Assembly (NCBI RefSeq): GCF_026262575.1
Contig: NZ_JAPKFL010000018.1
Coordinates: forward strand, 49,517-113,516
Reading direction: 5' to 3'
Length of the DNA: 64,000 bases
Source: Streptomyces marinisediminis
GTDB lineage: Bacteria; Actinomycetota; Actinomycetes; Streptomycetales; Streptomycetaceae
Shown here: piece after piece, positions 43,034 through 52,576 of the stretch
Layout of the letters: each line of letters opens with the position of its first letter
How positions within the stretch are numbered: position 1 is the stretch's first letter
Translations under genes and position numbers: made by a program
Notes under the pieces: generated by a model
The model's database searches: none
What the model saw: the letters and a program-made list of their open reading frames with translations, nothing else
What the model was told of the DNA's origin: nothing

Positions 43034-44836
43034 GTGGCCGGGCGCATCGAGGACTACGCACTCATCGGGGACATGCAGACCGCTGCCCTGATCTGCCGCA
43101 ACGGCACCGCCGACTGGCTGTGCCTGCCTCGTTTCGATTCGCATGCCGTCTTCGCCGGACTGCTCGGCACGGAGGAGAACGGGTTCTGGCGGCTCGGACC
43201 GACGCCGGTGGGCTCGGCCGAACCGCAGCCCGCCACGCGCCGGCGCTACCGCGGGGACTCGCTGATCCTCGAGTCCGAGTGGGACACCGACCGCGGCACC
43301 GTCCGGGTGACGGACTTCATGCCGCCCCGCGACGGCGCCCCGCAGCTCGTGCGCGTCGTCGAGGGCGTCAGCGGCCGGGTGCCCATGTCCTCCGCGCTGC
43401 GCATGCGGTTCTCCTACGGCTGGGTGGTGCCGTGGGTGCACAAGGTGGACCACCGCACCGTCGCCGTCGCCGGGCCGGACTCGGTGTGGCTGGACACCGA
43501 CGTCGAGACCTACGGCAAGGACCTCACGACGTACGCGGACTTCACCGTCGCCCCCGGTGACAAGGTGGCGTTCACCATCAGTTGGCAGGCCTCGCACCTC
43601 AAGCCCCCGCCGCACCCCGAGCCGTTCACCGCGCTGGAGAACACCGAGGAGTTCTGGCGCGAGTGGGTGGGGCAGTGCACCTACCACGGCCCCTACCGGG
43701 AGGCCGTGATCCGCTCGCTGATCACGCTCAAGGCGCTCACCTACGCGCCCACGGGCGGCATCGTCGCGGCGCCGACCACCTCGCTGCCGGAGGACATCGG
43801 CGGCGTCCGCAACTGGGACTACCGCTTCACCTGGCTGCGCGACGCGGCGATCACCCTGTCCTCGCTGCTGCGCACCGGGTACCGCGACGAGGCGCGGGCC
43901 TGGCGGGAGTGGCTGCTGCGCGCCGTGGCGGGCGACCCGGAGAACCTCCAGATCATGTACGGCATCGCCGGCGAGCGCGAGCTGGGCGAGACGGAGCTGA
44001 CGTGGCTGGACGGCTACGAGGGCTCCAAGCCGGTGCGGGTGGGCAACGGCGCGGCCGGGCAGCTCCAGCTCGACGTCTACGGCGAGGTCACCGAGGCCCT
44101 GCACCTGGCGCACATGACGGGCCTGGCCCGCAACGACTACGCGAGCCTGCTGCAACTGAAGCTCATCCGCTACCTGGAGGACCACTGGGACGAGCCGGAC
44201 GAGGGCATCTGGGAGGTGCGCGGGCCGCGCCGCCACTTCGTGCACTCCAAGGTGATGGCCTGGGTGGCGGTGGACCGCACCATCAAGCTCATCGAGTCCG
44301 GTGAGGTGGACGGGCCGCTGGAGCGCTGGCGCGACCTGCGCGACGAGATCCATCGCACCGTGTGCGAGAGGGGCTACGACAAGGAGCGCAACACCTTCAC
44401 CCAGTCCTACGGCTCCAAGGAGCTGGACGCCTCGCTGCTGCTCATTCCGCAGATGGGCTTCCTGCCGCCGGACGACAAGCGCGTGATCGGCACCATCGAG
44501 GCCATCCAGCGGGAGCTGTCCACCGAGGACGGGTTCGTGGTGCGCTACCCGACGCTGGGCGTGGAGACCGGGGTGGACGGCCTGGAGGGCGACGAGGGCG
44601 CGTTCCTGGCCTGCTCGTTCTGGCTGGCCGACGACCTGGCGATGATCGGCCGGGTCGACGAGGCGCGGCAACTGTTCGAGCGGCTGCTGTCCCTGCGCAA
44701 CGACGTGGGGCTGCTCGCGGAGGAGTGGGACCCCAAGCTCAAGCGGCAGGTCGGCAACTTCCCGCAGGCCTTCAGCCACGTGCCGCTGATCGACACCGCG
44801 CTGCGGCTGACCGCGTCCGGCGCGTACGGCGGCTGA
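43034..44836 (+). CDS. GH15 family glycoside hydrolase (glucoamylase/trehalase-like)
   Basis: 600 residues from GTG 43034, chosen because GGAG lies 6 bases upstream; ATG 43028 abuts it. The N-terminal beta-sandwich (RIEDYALIGDMQTAALICRN, GTADWLCLPRFDSHAVFAGL) precedes an (alpha/alpha)6 barrel (NWDYRFTWLRDAAITLSSLL, RHFVHSKVMAWVAVDR). The catalytic base region is GLLAEEWDPKLKRQVGNFPQ. Cytoplasmic (no signal peptide). Relatives act on trehalose, maltose or glucose oligomers; which is not decidable here. A LacI regulator follows after 40 bases. Confidence 0.88.
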   Translation: MAGRIEDYALIGDMQTAALICRNGTADWLCLPRFDSHAVFAGLLGTEENGFWRLGPTPVGSAEPQPATRRRYRGDSLILESEWDTDRGTVRVTDFMPPRDGAPQLVRVVEGVSGRVPMSSALRMRFSYGWVVPWVHKVDHRTVAVAGPDSVWLDTDVETYGKDLTTYADFTVAPGDKVAFTISWQASHLKPPPHPEPFTALENTEEFWREWVGQCTYHGPYREAVIRSLITLKALTYAPTGGIVAAPTTSLPEDIGGVRNWDYRFTWLRDAAITLSSLLRTGYRDEARAWREWLLRAVAGDPENLQIMYGIAGERELGETELTWLDGYEGSKPVRVGNGAAGQLQLDVYGEVTEALHLAHMTGLARNDYASLLQLKLIRYLEDHWDEPDEGIWEVRGPRRHFVHSKVMAWVAVDRTIKLIESGEVDGPLERWRDLRDEIHRTVCERGYDKERNTFTQSYGSKELDASLLLIPQMGFLPPDDKRVIGTIEAIQRELSTEDGFVVRYPTLGVETGVDGLEGDEGAFLACSFWLADDLAMIGRVDEARQLFERLLSLRNDVGLLAEEWDPKLKRQVGNFPQAFSHVPLIDTALRLTASGAYGG

Positions 44837-44876
44837 CGGAACGGGCGGCGGGCGGGTGAAGGAGGAGCAGAGCACG

Positions 44877-46052
44877 GTGTCCGCGCCGGGCGCCCCGGCG
44901 CCGTCCACCGCGTCCGGGGCGCGGCCCACGCTGGAGGCGGTCGCCGCCCACGCGGGGGTCTCCCGGGCCACCGTCTCACGGGTGATCAACGGCGGCGCCG
45001 GGGTGCGGGCCGAGGTCAGGGAGCGGGTGCGCGCCTCCGTCGCGGCCCTGGGCTACGTCCCCAACCAGGCGGCCCGCTCGCTGGTGACGCGCCGCACCGG
45101 CGCGGTCGCCGTGGTGATCGCGGAGCCGGAGACGCGGGTGTTCTCGGACCCGTTCTTCGCCCGCCAACTGCGCGGTATCAGCCGCGAGCTGTCCCGGCAC
45201 GACACCCAGTTGCTGCTGTTGCTGTCCGAGGGGCCGGCCGACCACGAGCGGATCGGCCGGTACCTGTCGGGCGGGCACGTGGACGGGGCGCTGCTGTTCT
45301 CGCTGCACGGCGACGACCCGCTGCCCTCGATGACGGCCGCCTCCGGCCTGCCGACCGTCTTCGGCGGGCGCCCGGGGTGGGCGGGCGCCGAGCACGACCC
45401 CGGGCTGCTGTACGTGGACACCGACAACCGCGGCGGCGCCCGGCAGGCCGTGGCGCACCTGCTCGCCCGCGGCCGCCGCCGCGTCGCGGTCATCACCGGA
45501 CCGCTGGACATGACCTCGGCGCTGGACCGGCTCGCCGGGTACCGGGACGCGCTGGGCGTGGCCGAGGCCGACCCGGCGCTCGTCGCGAACGGGGACTTCA
45601 CCGCCGAGGGCGGCGAGCGGGCCATGGCCGAACTGCTGGACCGCTCCCCCGACCTGGACGCCGTCTTCGCGGGCAGCGACCTGATGGCCTCCGGCGCGCT
45701 GCGCACGCTGCGGGAGCGCGGCCGACGGGTGCCCGAGGACGTCGCCGTGGTCGGGTACGACGACCTGCCGCCGGGGGCGTGGGCGGAGCCCGCGCTGACG
45801 ACGGTGCGCCAGGACGTCGAGGAGATGGGGTCGATCATGGCCCGGCTGCTGCTGCGCCGGCTCGGTGTGGCGGGGGCCGCCCACGACGGCGGTGGCGACG
45901 CGGACGACGGCCGGCCCGCCGACGCGGACGGACGCACGGAGCCGAACGAACGCACGGAGCCGGACGGGCGCGCCGCCGGGGAGGGCGGCGCTCAGGCCCC
46001 GCTGGCCCCGGTCGTCACCCCGGCCCGGCTCGTGGTGCGCGCGTCGGCCTGA
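44877..46052 (+). CDS. LacI-family transcriptional regulator
   Basis: 391 residues from GTG 44877, placed by AAGGAGGAG 9 bases upstream (a longer start at 44856 would contain it). HTH: TLEAVAAHAGVSRATVSRVI; hinge NQAARSLVTRRTGAV; effector-binding domain with FSDPFFARQLRGISRELSRH, HVDGALLFSLHGDDP and VVGYDDLPPGAWAEPALTTV. Near the C-terminus is a disordered insert of about 50 residues with repeats of RTEPN/RTEPD type. It probably controls the upstream GH15 gene in response to a sugar. Confidence 0.9.
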   Translation: MSAPGAPAPSTASGARPTLEAVAAHAGVSRATVSRVINGGAGVRAEVRERVRASVAALGYVPNQAARSLVTRRTGAVAVVIAEPETRVFSDPFFARQLRGISRELSRHDTQLLLLLSEGPADHERIGRYLSGGHVDGALLFSLHGDDPLPSMTAASGLPTVFGGRPGWAGAEHDPGLLYVDTDNRGGARQAVAHLLARGRRRVAVITGPLDMTSALDRLAGYRDALGVAEADPALVANGDFTAEGGERAMAELLDRSPDLDAVFAGSDLMASGALRTLRERGRRVPEDVAVVGYDDLPPGAWAEPALTTVRQDVEEMGSIMARLLLRRLGVAGAAHDGGGDADDGRPADADGRTEPNERTEPDGRAAGEGGAQAPLAPVVTPARLVVRASA

Positions 46053-46075
46053 GCTTCGGCCCCCGGCCGCCGCGG

Positions 46076-46708
46076 TCAGGGCGCGCGCAGTTCGTCGTAG
46101 ACGCTCAGCACGTGGGCGACGGTGGCGGCCTCGCCGTCGCCCGGGGCGCCCACGGGACCGTCTCCGGCCGCGGGGAGGGCGACGGGCGCCAGCCGGGCGT
46201 CCCGGGCACCGTGGCGGCGGGCCCGGTCCACCAGTTCCGAGGTGGCGCCGAGCACCACCCGCGCGGCCCGCACGACACGGCGCTCCAGCAGCCGCACGGC
46301 CGGAGCCGGGACGCCGACCAGCCGGGCGCGGGCGTGCCAGGTGACGACGAGCGCCACCCCGTCCCGGCCGCGCAGGGCGAGCGCGGCGAGCAGTCCGGCG
46401 CCCAGCCCGTGCGCGTGCATCACGTCCGCCGGGGCGCTGACCGAGCGCAGCACCGCCAGCGCGCGGGCCCGGCGCCGGACCGGCAGGGAGGCGAAGTGGG
46501 CCCCGGCGCCCGCGAACTCCCGCGCGGGGCCCGCGGCGGGCGGCGCGCACACGGTGACGCGGACCCCGCGCGCGACGAGTCCGGCGGCCAGCGAGCGCAC
46601 GTGGCCGCCGGGTTCGGCGCCGGCGTCGCTGAGCACCTGCACGACGTGCAGCGGCCGCTCCCGCGCGCCGGCGGGGGGCGGGGCGGGGGGCGTCGGCGGA
46701 GGGGGCAC
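46076..46708 (-). pseudogene. glycosyltransferase family 4 gene with an internal in-frame deletion
   Basis: 210 residues. The N-terminal GT-B domain is normal (LHVVQVLSDAGAEPGGHVRS, DVMHAHGLGAGLLAALALRG, VVLGATSELVDRARRHGARD). At ARLAPVALPAAGDGP the sequence jumps to GEAATVAHVLSVYDELRAP, which looks like the extreme C-terminus. The roughly 170-residue C-terminal nucleotide-sugar binding domain, with its E-x7-E motif, is absent, so the product should be inactive. Reading frame is kept through the gap. A family member at this position next to recN is normal in Streptomyces (from memory). Confidence 0.6.
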
Positions 46709-46742
46709 GGTGGCTACCGGCTTTCGTTCGGCGGCCGGCCCG

Positions 46743-48473
46743 TCAGCGGTCGGCGCGGGCGGCGGCGAGCAGTTCCTCGGCGTGGGCGCGGGCGAGTTCG
46801 GAGTCCTCCTGGCCCGCCAGCATGCGGGAGAGCTCCCGGACGCGCTCCTCGCCGTCCAGCGCCTGCACGCCGCTGCGGGTGACCGTGCCGTCGCTGGTCT
46901 TGCGCACGGCCAGGTGCCGGTCGGCGAACGCGGCGACCTGCGGGAGATGGGTGACGACGACGACCTGCGCGCTGCGGGCCAGCCGGGCCAGGCGGCGTCC
47001 GACCTCCACGGCGGCCTTGCCGCCCACGCCCGCGTCGACCTCGTCGAACAGGTAGGTGGGCACCGGGTCGGCCCCGGCGAAGACCACCTCGACGGCGAGC
47101 ATGACCCGGGAGAGCTCGCCGCCGGAGGCGCCCTTGGCGATGGGGCGGGGCGGCGCGCCGGGGTGGGGAGCGAGCAGCAGCTCCACCTCGTCGGTGCCGT
47201 GCGGGCCGAAGGCGACGGTGCGCCCGCCGACGTCCAGCCCGTCGGGGTCCTCCGAGCGCCGCAGCGCGAAGGAGACGCGGGCGTGCGGCATGGCCAGTTC
47301 GGCCAGCTCCGCGGTGACGGCGTCGGCCAGGCGCCGGGCGGCCGCGGTCCGGGCGTCGGTGAGGGAGGCCGCCAGCCCGGCCAGTTCGGCGCGCAGGGCG
47401 TCGCGTTCGGCGGCCAGCTCGCCGATGCGGTCGTCGTCGCCCTCCAGCTCCGCGAGGCGGGCGGTGCCCTCCTCGGCCCAGGCCAGCACGGCGGCGATGT
47501 CGGCGCCGTACTTGCGGGTGAGCTGGGTGAGGGCGGCGCGGCGCTCCTCGACGGCGGCCAGGCGCCGCGGGTCGGCGTCCAGGGCGTCGGGGTAGCCGGC
47601 GAGCTCCCCGGCGATGTCGGCGAGGACGATCTGCACCTCCCCGAGCCGGTCGGCGAGGTGGGCGAGCGCGGGGTCGTGGGCGCGGACGGCGTCCAGCGCG
47701 CGGTGGGCCCCGGAGACGAGGGCTCCGGCGTCCACCGACTCGGGGTCGGCCGGGTCCCCGGCCAGCGCCCCGTGGGCGGTGGCCGCGGCCGACGCCAGCG
47801 CCTCGGCGTGGCCCAGCCGGGCGGCCTCGGCGGCCAGTTCCGCGTCCTCGCCGGGGCGGGGCTCGGCGGCGGCCACTTCCTCCAGGCCGAACCGCAGCAG
47901 GTCGGCCTCCTGGGCGCGTTCGCGGGCCCGGGTGGTCAGCTCGTCGAGCTCGCCCGTGACGGCGCGCAGCCGCCGGTACGCCCGCGTCCACTGGGCCAGC
48001 GGCCCGGCGACGGCCTCGCCGGCGTAGCGGTCGAGCGCCTGCCGCTGGCGAGCCGGGCGCAGCAGCCCCTGCTGGTCGGTCTGGCCGTGCACGGCCACCA
48101 GGTCGTCGCTCAGCTCGGTGAGCAGGCCGACGGGCACGGAGCGGCCGCCGACGTGGGCCCGGGAGCGGCCCTCGGCGGAGAGGGTGCGGGTGATGATGAG
48201 CGCGTCCTCGTCCAGCTCCGCCCCGGCCTCCACGGCCCGGCGGGTGACGGGGGCGTCGGCGGGGACCGTCACGCGGCCCTCGACGACGGCGGCCTTGGCG
48301 CCCGTGCGCACCAGCCCGGCGTCCGCGCGGCCGCCGAGCAGCAGCCCGAGGCTGGTGACGACCATCGTCTTGCCCGCGCCCGTCTCGCCGGTCACCGCGG
48401 TGAAGCCGGGGGACAGTTCGAACGCGGCGTCGTCGATCACGCCCAGGGCCTGAATGCGCATCTCCTCCAACAC
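46743..48473 (-). CDS. recN: DNA repair protein RecN
   Basis: 576 residues from GTG 48473; ATG 48485 or 48461 are alternatives. Walker A GETGAGKT (29-36), central coiled-coil arms (AQEADLLRFGLEEVAAAEPR onward), ABC signature GASGGELSRVMLAVEVVFAG, Walker B YLFDEVDAGVGG and switch VVVVTHLPQVAAFADRH. SMC-like ATPase acting at double-strand breaks. No SOS box was seen in front of it. It follows nadK and tlyA in a conserved repair/NAD gene run. Confidence 0.94.
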   Translation of the reverse strand: MLEEMRIQALGVIDDAAFELSPGFTAVTGETGAGKTMVVTSLGLLLGGRADAGLVRTGAKAAVVEGRVTVPADAPVTRRAVEAGAELDEDALIITRTLSAEGRSRAHVGGRSVPVGLLTELSDDLVAVHGQTDQQGLLRPARQRQALDRYAGEAVAGPLAQWTRAYRRLRAVTGELDELTTRARERAQEADLLRFGLEEVAAAEPRPGEDAELAAEAARLGHAEALASAAATAHGALAGDPADPESVDAGALVSGAHRALDAVRAHDPALAHLADRLGEVQIVLADIAGELAGYPDALDADPRRLAAVEERRAALTQLTRKYGADIAAVLAWAEEGTARLAELEGDDDRIGELAAERDALRAELAGLAASLTDARTAAARRLADAVTAELAELAMPHARVSFALRRSEDPDGLDVGGRTVAFGPHGTDEVELLLAPHPGAPPRPIAKGASGGELSRVMLAVEVVFAGADPVPTYLFDEVDAGVGGKAAVEVGRRLARLARSAQVVVVTHLPQVAAFADRHLAVRKTSDGTVTRSGVQALDGEERVRELSRMLAGQEDSELARAHAEELLAAARADR

Positions 48474-48541
48474 GGCTACGACCATAGCCGCTCGGCCGCA
48501 CCCGGCGGTCGCGGTGGGGCGCCCGGGTCGCCGGGCCGGCG

Positions 48542-49450
48542 TCAGCGGCCGCGCCAGCCGGCCACGGGGAGGGCGAACTTGGCGACGAGCCGGTCGGTGA
48601 AGGAGGCGTGGTGGAGGCGGGCGAGGCGGACGGGGACGGCGCCGCGGCGCACCTCCACCCGCGCGCCGGCCGGCAGCTCCACGGTGCGCCGGCCGTCGCA
48701 CCACAGGACGCCGTTGGGGGTGTGCGCCTGCACCTCGACGGCCAGGACGGACGCGGGCGAGGTGACCAGCGGCTTGGCGAACAGCGCGTGGGCGCTGATC
48801 GGGACCATCAGCAGCGCCTCGACCTCCGGCCAGACCACCGGGCCGCCGGCCGAGAAGGCGTAGGCGGTGGAGCCGGTCGGCGTCGCGCAGACCACGCCGT
48901 CGCCGCCGAAGCGGGACACCGGGCGGCCGTCGACCTCGGTGACGACCTCCAGGATGCGCTCGCGGGCGGCCTTCTCCACCGACGCCTCGTTCAGCGCCCA
49001 GTCGGTGTGCACGGGGTCGCCGTCGGTGCCGCCGTTGCGCACCAGGACGTCGATCGTCATGCGCTCCTCGACCTCGTAGTCCCGGGCCACCACGCGGTTG
49101 ACCACCCGTTCGAGGTCGTCGCGTTCGGCCTCGGCGAGAAAGCCGACCCGGCCGAGGTTGACGCCGAGCATCGGCACGCCGGAGGCGCGGGCGAACTCGG
49201 CGCCGCGCAGCAGCGTCCCGTCCCCGCCGAGCACGACCAGCAGTTCGCACCCCGCCATCAGGTCGGCGCCGGCGTCCACGACCTCCACCGCGCCGGGCAG
49301 CGGGAGGTCGCGCGCCTCGTCCTCCAGCACCCGCACGCCCAGGCCGTGCCGCAGCAGGCCCTGGACGACCAGTTCGGCGCTGCGCACGGCGGCCGGACGG
49401 CCGGTGTGGGCGAGCAGGAAGACGGTGCGCTGGTCGCTGTCACTGGTCAC
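48542..49450 (-). CDS. nadK: NAD kinase
   Basis: 302 residues. Motifs: VVLGGDGTLLRGAEFARASG, LGVNLGRVGFLAEAERDDLE, and GVVCATPTGSTAYAFSAGGP. Phosphorylates NAD to NADP. GTG 49450 overlaps the tlyA stop by 4 bases. The tlyA-nadK-recN order is widely conserved in actinobacteria and bacilli. Confidence 0.94.
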   Translation of the reverse strand: MTSDSDQRTVFLLAHTGRPAAVRSAELVVQGLLRHGLGVRVLEDEARDLPLPGAVEVVDAGADLMAGCELLVVLGGDGTLLRGAEFARASGVPMLGVNLGRVGFLAEAERDDLERVVNRVVARDYEVEERMTIDVLVRNGGTDGDPVHTDWALNEASVEKAARERILEVVTEVDGRPVSRFGGDGVVCATPTGSTAYAFSAGGPVVWPEVEALLMVPISAHALFAKPLVTSPASVLAVEVQAHTPNGVLWCDGRRTVELPAGARVEVRRGAVPVRLARLHHASFTDRLVAKFALPVAGWRGR

Positions 49451-50268
49451 TGGGGCCCCTCCGCCACGGCTCGGTCGACGTCGGCCGGGTCGAGGTCGGG
49501 CGCCCCGGCACGCAGCCACAAGAAGTATTCGACATTGCCGGACGGCCCGGGGAGGGGGCTGGCGGTGACGCCGCGCACACCCAGGCCGAGTTCGGCGGCG
49601 CGCAGGGCGACCGTGCGCACGGCCTCGGCGCGCAGGGCGCCCTCGCGCACGACGCCGCCGCTGCCCAGCCGCTCGCGGCCCACCTCGAACTGCGGCTTGA
49701 CCATCAGCACCAGGTCGGCGTCGGGGGCCGAGCAGCCGACCAGCGCGGGCAGGACCAGGCCGAGCGGGATGAAGGACAGGTCGCCGACGACCAGGTCGAC
49801 GCGCTGCCCGTCGAGCGCCGCCGGCGTCAGCTCCCGTACGTTGGTGCGGTCCTTGACCACGACGCGCGCGTCGCTGCGCAGGCTCCACGCGAGTTGCCCG
49901 TAGCCGACGTCCACGGCGAACACCCGGGCGGCTCCGGCGCGCAGGAGGACGTCGGTGAAGCCGCCGGTGGAGGCGCCCGCGTCCAGGGCGGTGCGGCCGC
50001 GCACGGCGAGGCCGAGCGGGGTGAAGGCGGCCAGGGCGCCGGCGAGCTTGTGGCCGCCGCGCGAGGCGTAGTCCGGGTCGGAGCCGTCGGCGCGCACGAC
50101 GATGGCCGCGCCGGTCTCGACCTGGGTGGCGGGCTTGGCGGCGGGGGTGCCGCCCACGGTGACGCGGCCGGCGGCGATGAGCTGGCTCGCGTGCTCGCGG
50201 GAACGGGCCAGCCTGCGGCGCACCAGCTCCGCGTCGAGTCGGGCACGGCGGGGACGGGTGGCGGCCAC
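49447..50268 (-). CDS. tlyA: TlyA-family 16S/23S rRNA 2'-O-methyltransferase
   Basis: 273 residues. N-terminal S4 RNA-binding domain (RARLDAELVRRRLARSREHA, SQLIAAGRVTVGG) and FtsJ-like methyltransferase with the SAM motif ALDAGASTGGFTDVLLRAGA, GYGQLAWSLRSDARV, and KPQFEVGRERLGSGGVVREG. In mycobacteria TlyA methylates C1409 of 16S and C1920 of 23S rRNA and sets capreomycin sensitivity. GTG start at 50268. Confidence 0.92.
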   Translation of the reverse strand: MAATRPRRARLDAELVRRRLARSREHASQLIAAGRVTVGGTPAAKPATQVETGAAIVVRADGSDPDYASRGGHKLAGALAAFTPLGLAVRGRTALDAGASTGGFTDVLLRAGAARVFAVDVGYGQLAWSLRSDARVVVKDRTNVRELTPAALDGQRVDLVVGDLSFIPLGLVLPALVGCSAPDADLVLMVKPQFEVGRERLGSGGVVREGALRAEAVRTVALRAAELGLGVRGVTASPLPGPSGNVEYFLWLRAGAPDLDPADVDRAVAEGPQ

Positions 50269-50275
50269 CTGCGGT

Positions 50276-50674
50276 TCAGCTCCCGGGGTTGTGCTGGTCG
50301 AGCGCGGTCAGCGTGGTGCGCAGGCCGCGGTGCGCCTCCTCGTACACCGCCAGGTGGGCCGAGGGCTCCAGCCGGTCGGCCTCCGCCAGCCGCCGCAGGG
50401 CCGCGTCGACCTCCGGGTGCCCGGTGGGCCGGACGCCCACGCCCAGCGGGCGCGGCGCGGCGGGCGCGAGGTCGGCGAGGCCGGGCCCGCCCGCGGCGTC
50501 GCCCGCGTCCCGGGGCGCCTCCGCGCGCGCGTGCGCGTCCTGGCCCGCGTGCGCGTCCTGGGGGGTGCCCGCGTCCTGGGGGGTGCCCGGGGCCGCCGCG
50601 CCGGTGGCGGCGGTCGGGGCCTGCGGGTCCTGCTCCGGCGCCGGGCCGGGCCTGGCGTCGTCCATGCGATGCAT
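50276..50674 (-). CDS. small hypothetical protein upstream of tlyA
   Basis: 132 residues. The N-terminal 75 are disordered with short repeats (GTPQDAGTPQDAHAGQDAHA). The C-terminus is folded-looking (GHPEVDAALRRLAEADRLEP, SAHLAVYEEAHRGLRTTLTA) and, from memory, conserved next to tlyA in Streptomyces. ATG 50674 or 50665 could be the start; neither has a clear ribosome site. Seven bases separate it from tlyA, so they are one operon. Confidence 0.7.
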   Translation of the reverse strand: MHRMDDARPGPAPEQDPQAPTAATGAAAPGTPQDAGTPQDAHAGQDAHARAEAPRDAGDAAGGPGLADLAPAAPRPLGVGVRPTGHPEVDAALRRLAEADRLEPSAHLAVYEEAHRGLRTTLTALDQHNPGS

Positions 50675-50684
50675 GGCCCCGACG

Positions 50685-51497
50685 CTACACGGCCGCCCGC
50701 CGCCGGGCGGCGGGTACCACCAGCGGCGTCCCGGTCTCGGGGTCGGGGATGACCTGGCAGCGCAGCCCGAAGACCTCGTGCACCAGGTCCGCGGTGACGA
50801 TCTCGCCCGGCGGTCCCTGCGCGACGACCCGGCCGTCGCGCAGGGCGATCAGGTGCGTGGCGTAGCGGGCGGCGTGGTTGAGGTCGTGCAGCACGGCGAC
50901 GAGGGTGCGGCCCTGTTCCTCGTGGAGCTGGGCGCACAGGTCCAGCACGTCGATCTGGTGCTGGATGTCCAGGTAGGTGGTGGGCTCGTCCAGCAGCAGC
51001 AGCGGTGTCTGCTGGGCGATGGCCATGGCGATCCACACGCGCTGGCGCTGGCCGCCGGAGAGCTCGTCCACGTAGCGGTCGGCGAGCGCGGCGACGCCGG
51101 TGGCCTCCATCGACGCGCGCACGGCCCGCTCGTCCAGGCGGGACCACTGCCGCAGCAGGCCCTGGTGCGGGTAGCGGCCGCGCGCGACGAGGTCGGCGAC
51201 GGTGATGCCGTCGGGGGCGGTCGAGGACTGCGGCAGCAGGCCGAGCGTCCGCGCCACCTGCCTGGCGGGCCGGCTGTGCAGCTCGGCGCCGTCCAGCAGG
51301 ACGCGGCCCGCCCGCGGGCGCAGCATCCGGGCCAGCGCCCGCAGCAGCGTGGACTTGCCGCAGGCGTTGGGGCCGACGATGACGGTGAAGGAGTCGTCGG
51401 GGATGGCGACGGTCAGGTCCTCGGCGATGGTGCGCTGGTCGTAGGCGAGGGTGAGCCCTTCGCCGCGCAGTCGGCTCGGCGGCGCCGTGCGGCCCAT
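50685..51497 (-). CDS. ferric-siderophore ABC transporter ATPase (FecE/FepC type)
   Basis: 270 residues. Walker A VGPNACGKSTLLRALARML, Q-loop LGLLPQSS, signature ELSGGQRQRVWIAMAIAQQT, Walker B LLLLDEPTTYLDIQHQIDVL and switch His in VLHDLNHAARYATHL. It powers the importer formed with the next two genes. AGAGGA lies 5 bases before ATG 51497, which excludes the longer open frame. Third gene of the iron-box operon. Confidence 0.93.
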   Translation of the reverse strand: MGRTAPPSRLRGEGLTLAYDQRTIAEDLTVAIPDDSFTVIVGPNACGKSTLLRALARMLRPRAGRVLLDGAELHSRPARQVARTLGLLPQSSTAPDGITVADLVARGRYPHQGLLRQWSRLDERAVRASMEATGVAALADRYVDELSGGQRQRVWIAMAIAQQTPLLLLDEPTTYLDIQHQIDVLDLCAQLHEEQGRTLVAVLHDLNHAARYATHLIALRDGRVVAQGPPGEIVTADLVHEVFGLRCQVIPDPETGTPLVVPAARRRAAV

Positions 51498-51541
51498 GTC
51501 GTTCCTCTTTCCGTGGGGGTGCTCCGCGGCGGGCGTCCGGC

Positions 51542-52576
51542 TCATATCCGGCCCGCCCGCCGCTCGGTGGCCAGCAGCCAGACCAGGTACCCGCCGCCCA
51601 CGAGCCCGGTGACGACGCCGACGGGCAGCAGGTGGCCGGGGAAGGCGCGCTGGGCGAGCAGGTCGGCGCCCACCAGCAGCGCGGCGCCCAGGCAGGCGGA
51701 GGGCAGGAGGTTCGGGCCCGGCGCCCGGGTCATGCGGCGCGCGAGCTGCGGGGCGGTGAGCGCGACGAAGGCGACGGGCCCGGCGGCGGCCGCGGCGAAG
51801 GAGGCCAGCAGCACCGCGGCGGCCAGCAGCGCGAGCCGCAGCCGCTCGACGGGGACGCCGAGCGCGGCGGCCGCGTCGTCGCCCAGCTCCAGCAGGTGCA
51901 GCGCCCGGGCGGAGGCGACCACCGGCGGCAGCAGAGCGGCCAGGGCGACCAGGAGCGGCCCGGCGCTGTCCCAGCCGCGCCCGTCCAGGCTGCCGGTGAG
52001 CCAGAGCACGGCGCGGCCGGCCTCGGTGATCTGCGCCCGGGTGAGCAGGTAGCCGTTGACGCCGGTGAGGATGGCCAGGACGCCGATGCCGGTGAGCACC
52101 AGCCGGTAGCCGTGGAGGCCGTGCCGCCAGGCGAGCGCGTAGATCAGCACGCCGGTGAGCAGGCCCCCGGCCACCGCGCCGCCGGCCAGCGCCAGGGAGC
52201 TGCCGCCGACCAGGACGATGACGACGAGCGCGCCGGTGGCCGCGCCCGCGGTGAAGCCGAGGATGTCGGGGCTGCCCAGGGGGTTGCGGGTCAGCGACTG
52301 GAACAGCGCGCCGGCCAGCGCCAGCGCCGCGCCCACCGCGAGCGCGGTGATCACGCGCGGCAGCCGCACGTCGCGCACGATGAACGCGTCGGCCGGGTGC
52401 CCCTGCCCGGCGAGCGTGCGCAGCACGTCGGCGGGGGCGAGCGGGTACTCTCCGCTGCCGACGGCCAGGACGCCCAGGGCGAGGGCCAGCAGCGCGCAGG
52501 CGGCGCCCACGGCCAGGGCACGGGGCCGGTAGCGCAGGGACGTCCGGCCCCACCGGACCACACGGAGGACGCTCAT
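51542..52576 (-). CDS. ferric-siderophore ABC permease (FecD/FepG type)
   Basis: 344 residues with about nine to ten membrane helices. Typical motifs: RDVRLPRVITALAVGAALAL, GALFQSLTRNPLGSPDILGF, LTGIGVLAILTGVNGYLLTR, and GPVAFVALTAPQLARRMTRA. Forms the translocation pore with the other permease. ATG 52576 overlaps the upstream permease stop by 4 bases. Confidence 0.92.
   Translation of the reverse strand: MSVLRVVRWGRTSLRYRPRALAVGAACALLALALGVLAVGSGEYPLAPADVLRTLAGQGHPADAFIVRDVRLPRVITALAVGAALALAGALFQSLTRNPLGSPDILGFTAGAATGALVVIVLVGGSSLALAGGAVAGGLLTGVLIYALAWRHGLHGYRLVLTGIGVLAILTGVNGYLLTRAQITEAGRAVLWLTGSLDGRGWDSAGPLLVALAALLPPVVASARALHLLELGDDAAAALGVPVERLRLALLAAAVLLASFAAAAAGPVAFVALTAPQLARRMTRAPGPNLLPSACLGAALLVGADLLAQRAFPGHLLPVGVVTGLVGGGYLVWLLATERRAGRI

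Noticed and set aside
48473..49250. 835-codon form of recN extending through nadK
   Set aside because: RecN homology starts at about 48473; the upstream extension is antiphase to the conserved nadK frame.
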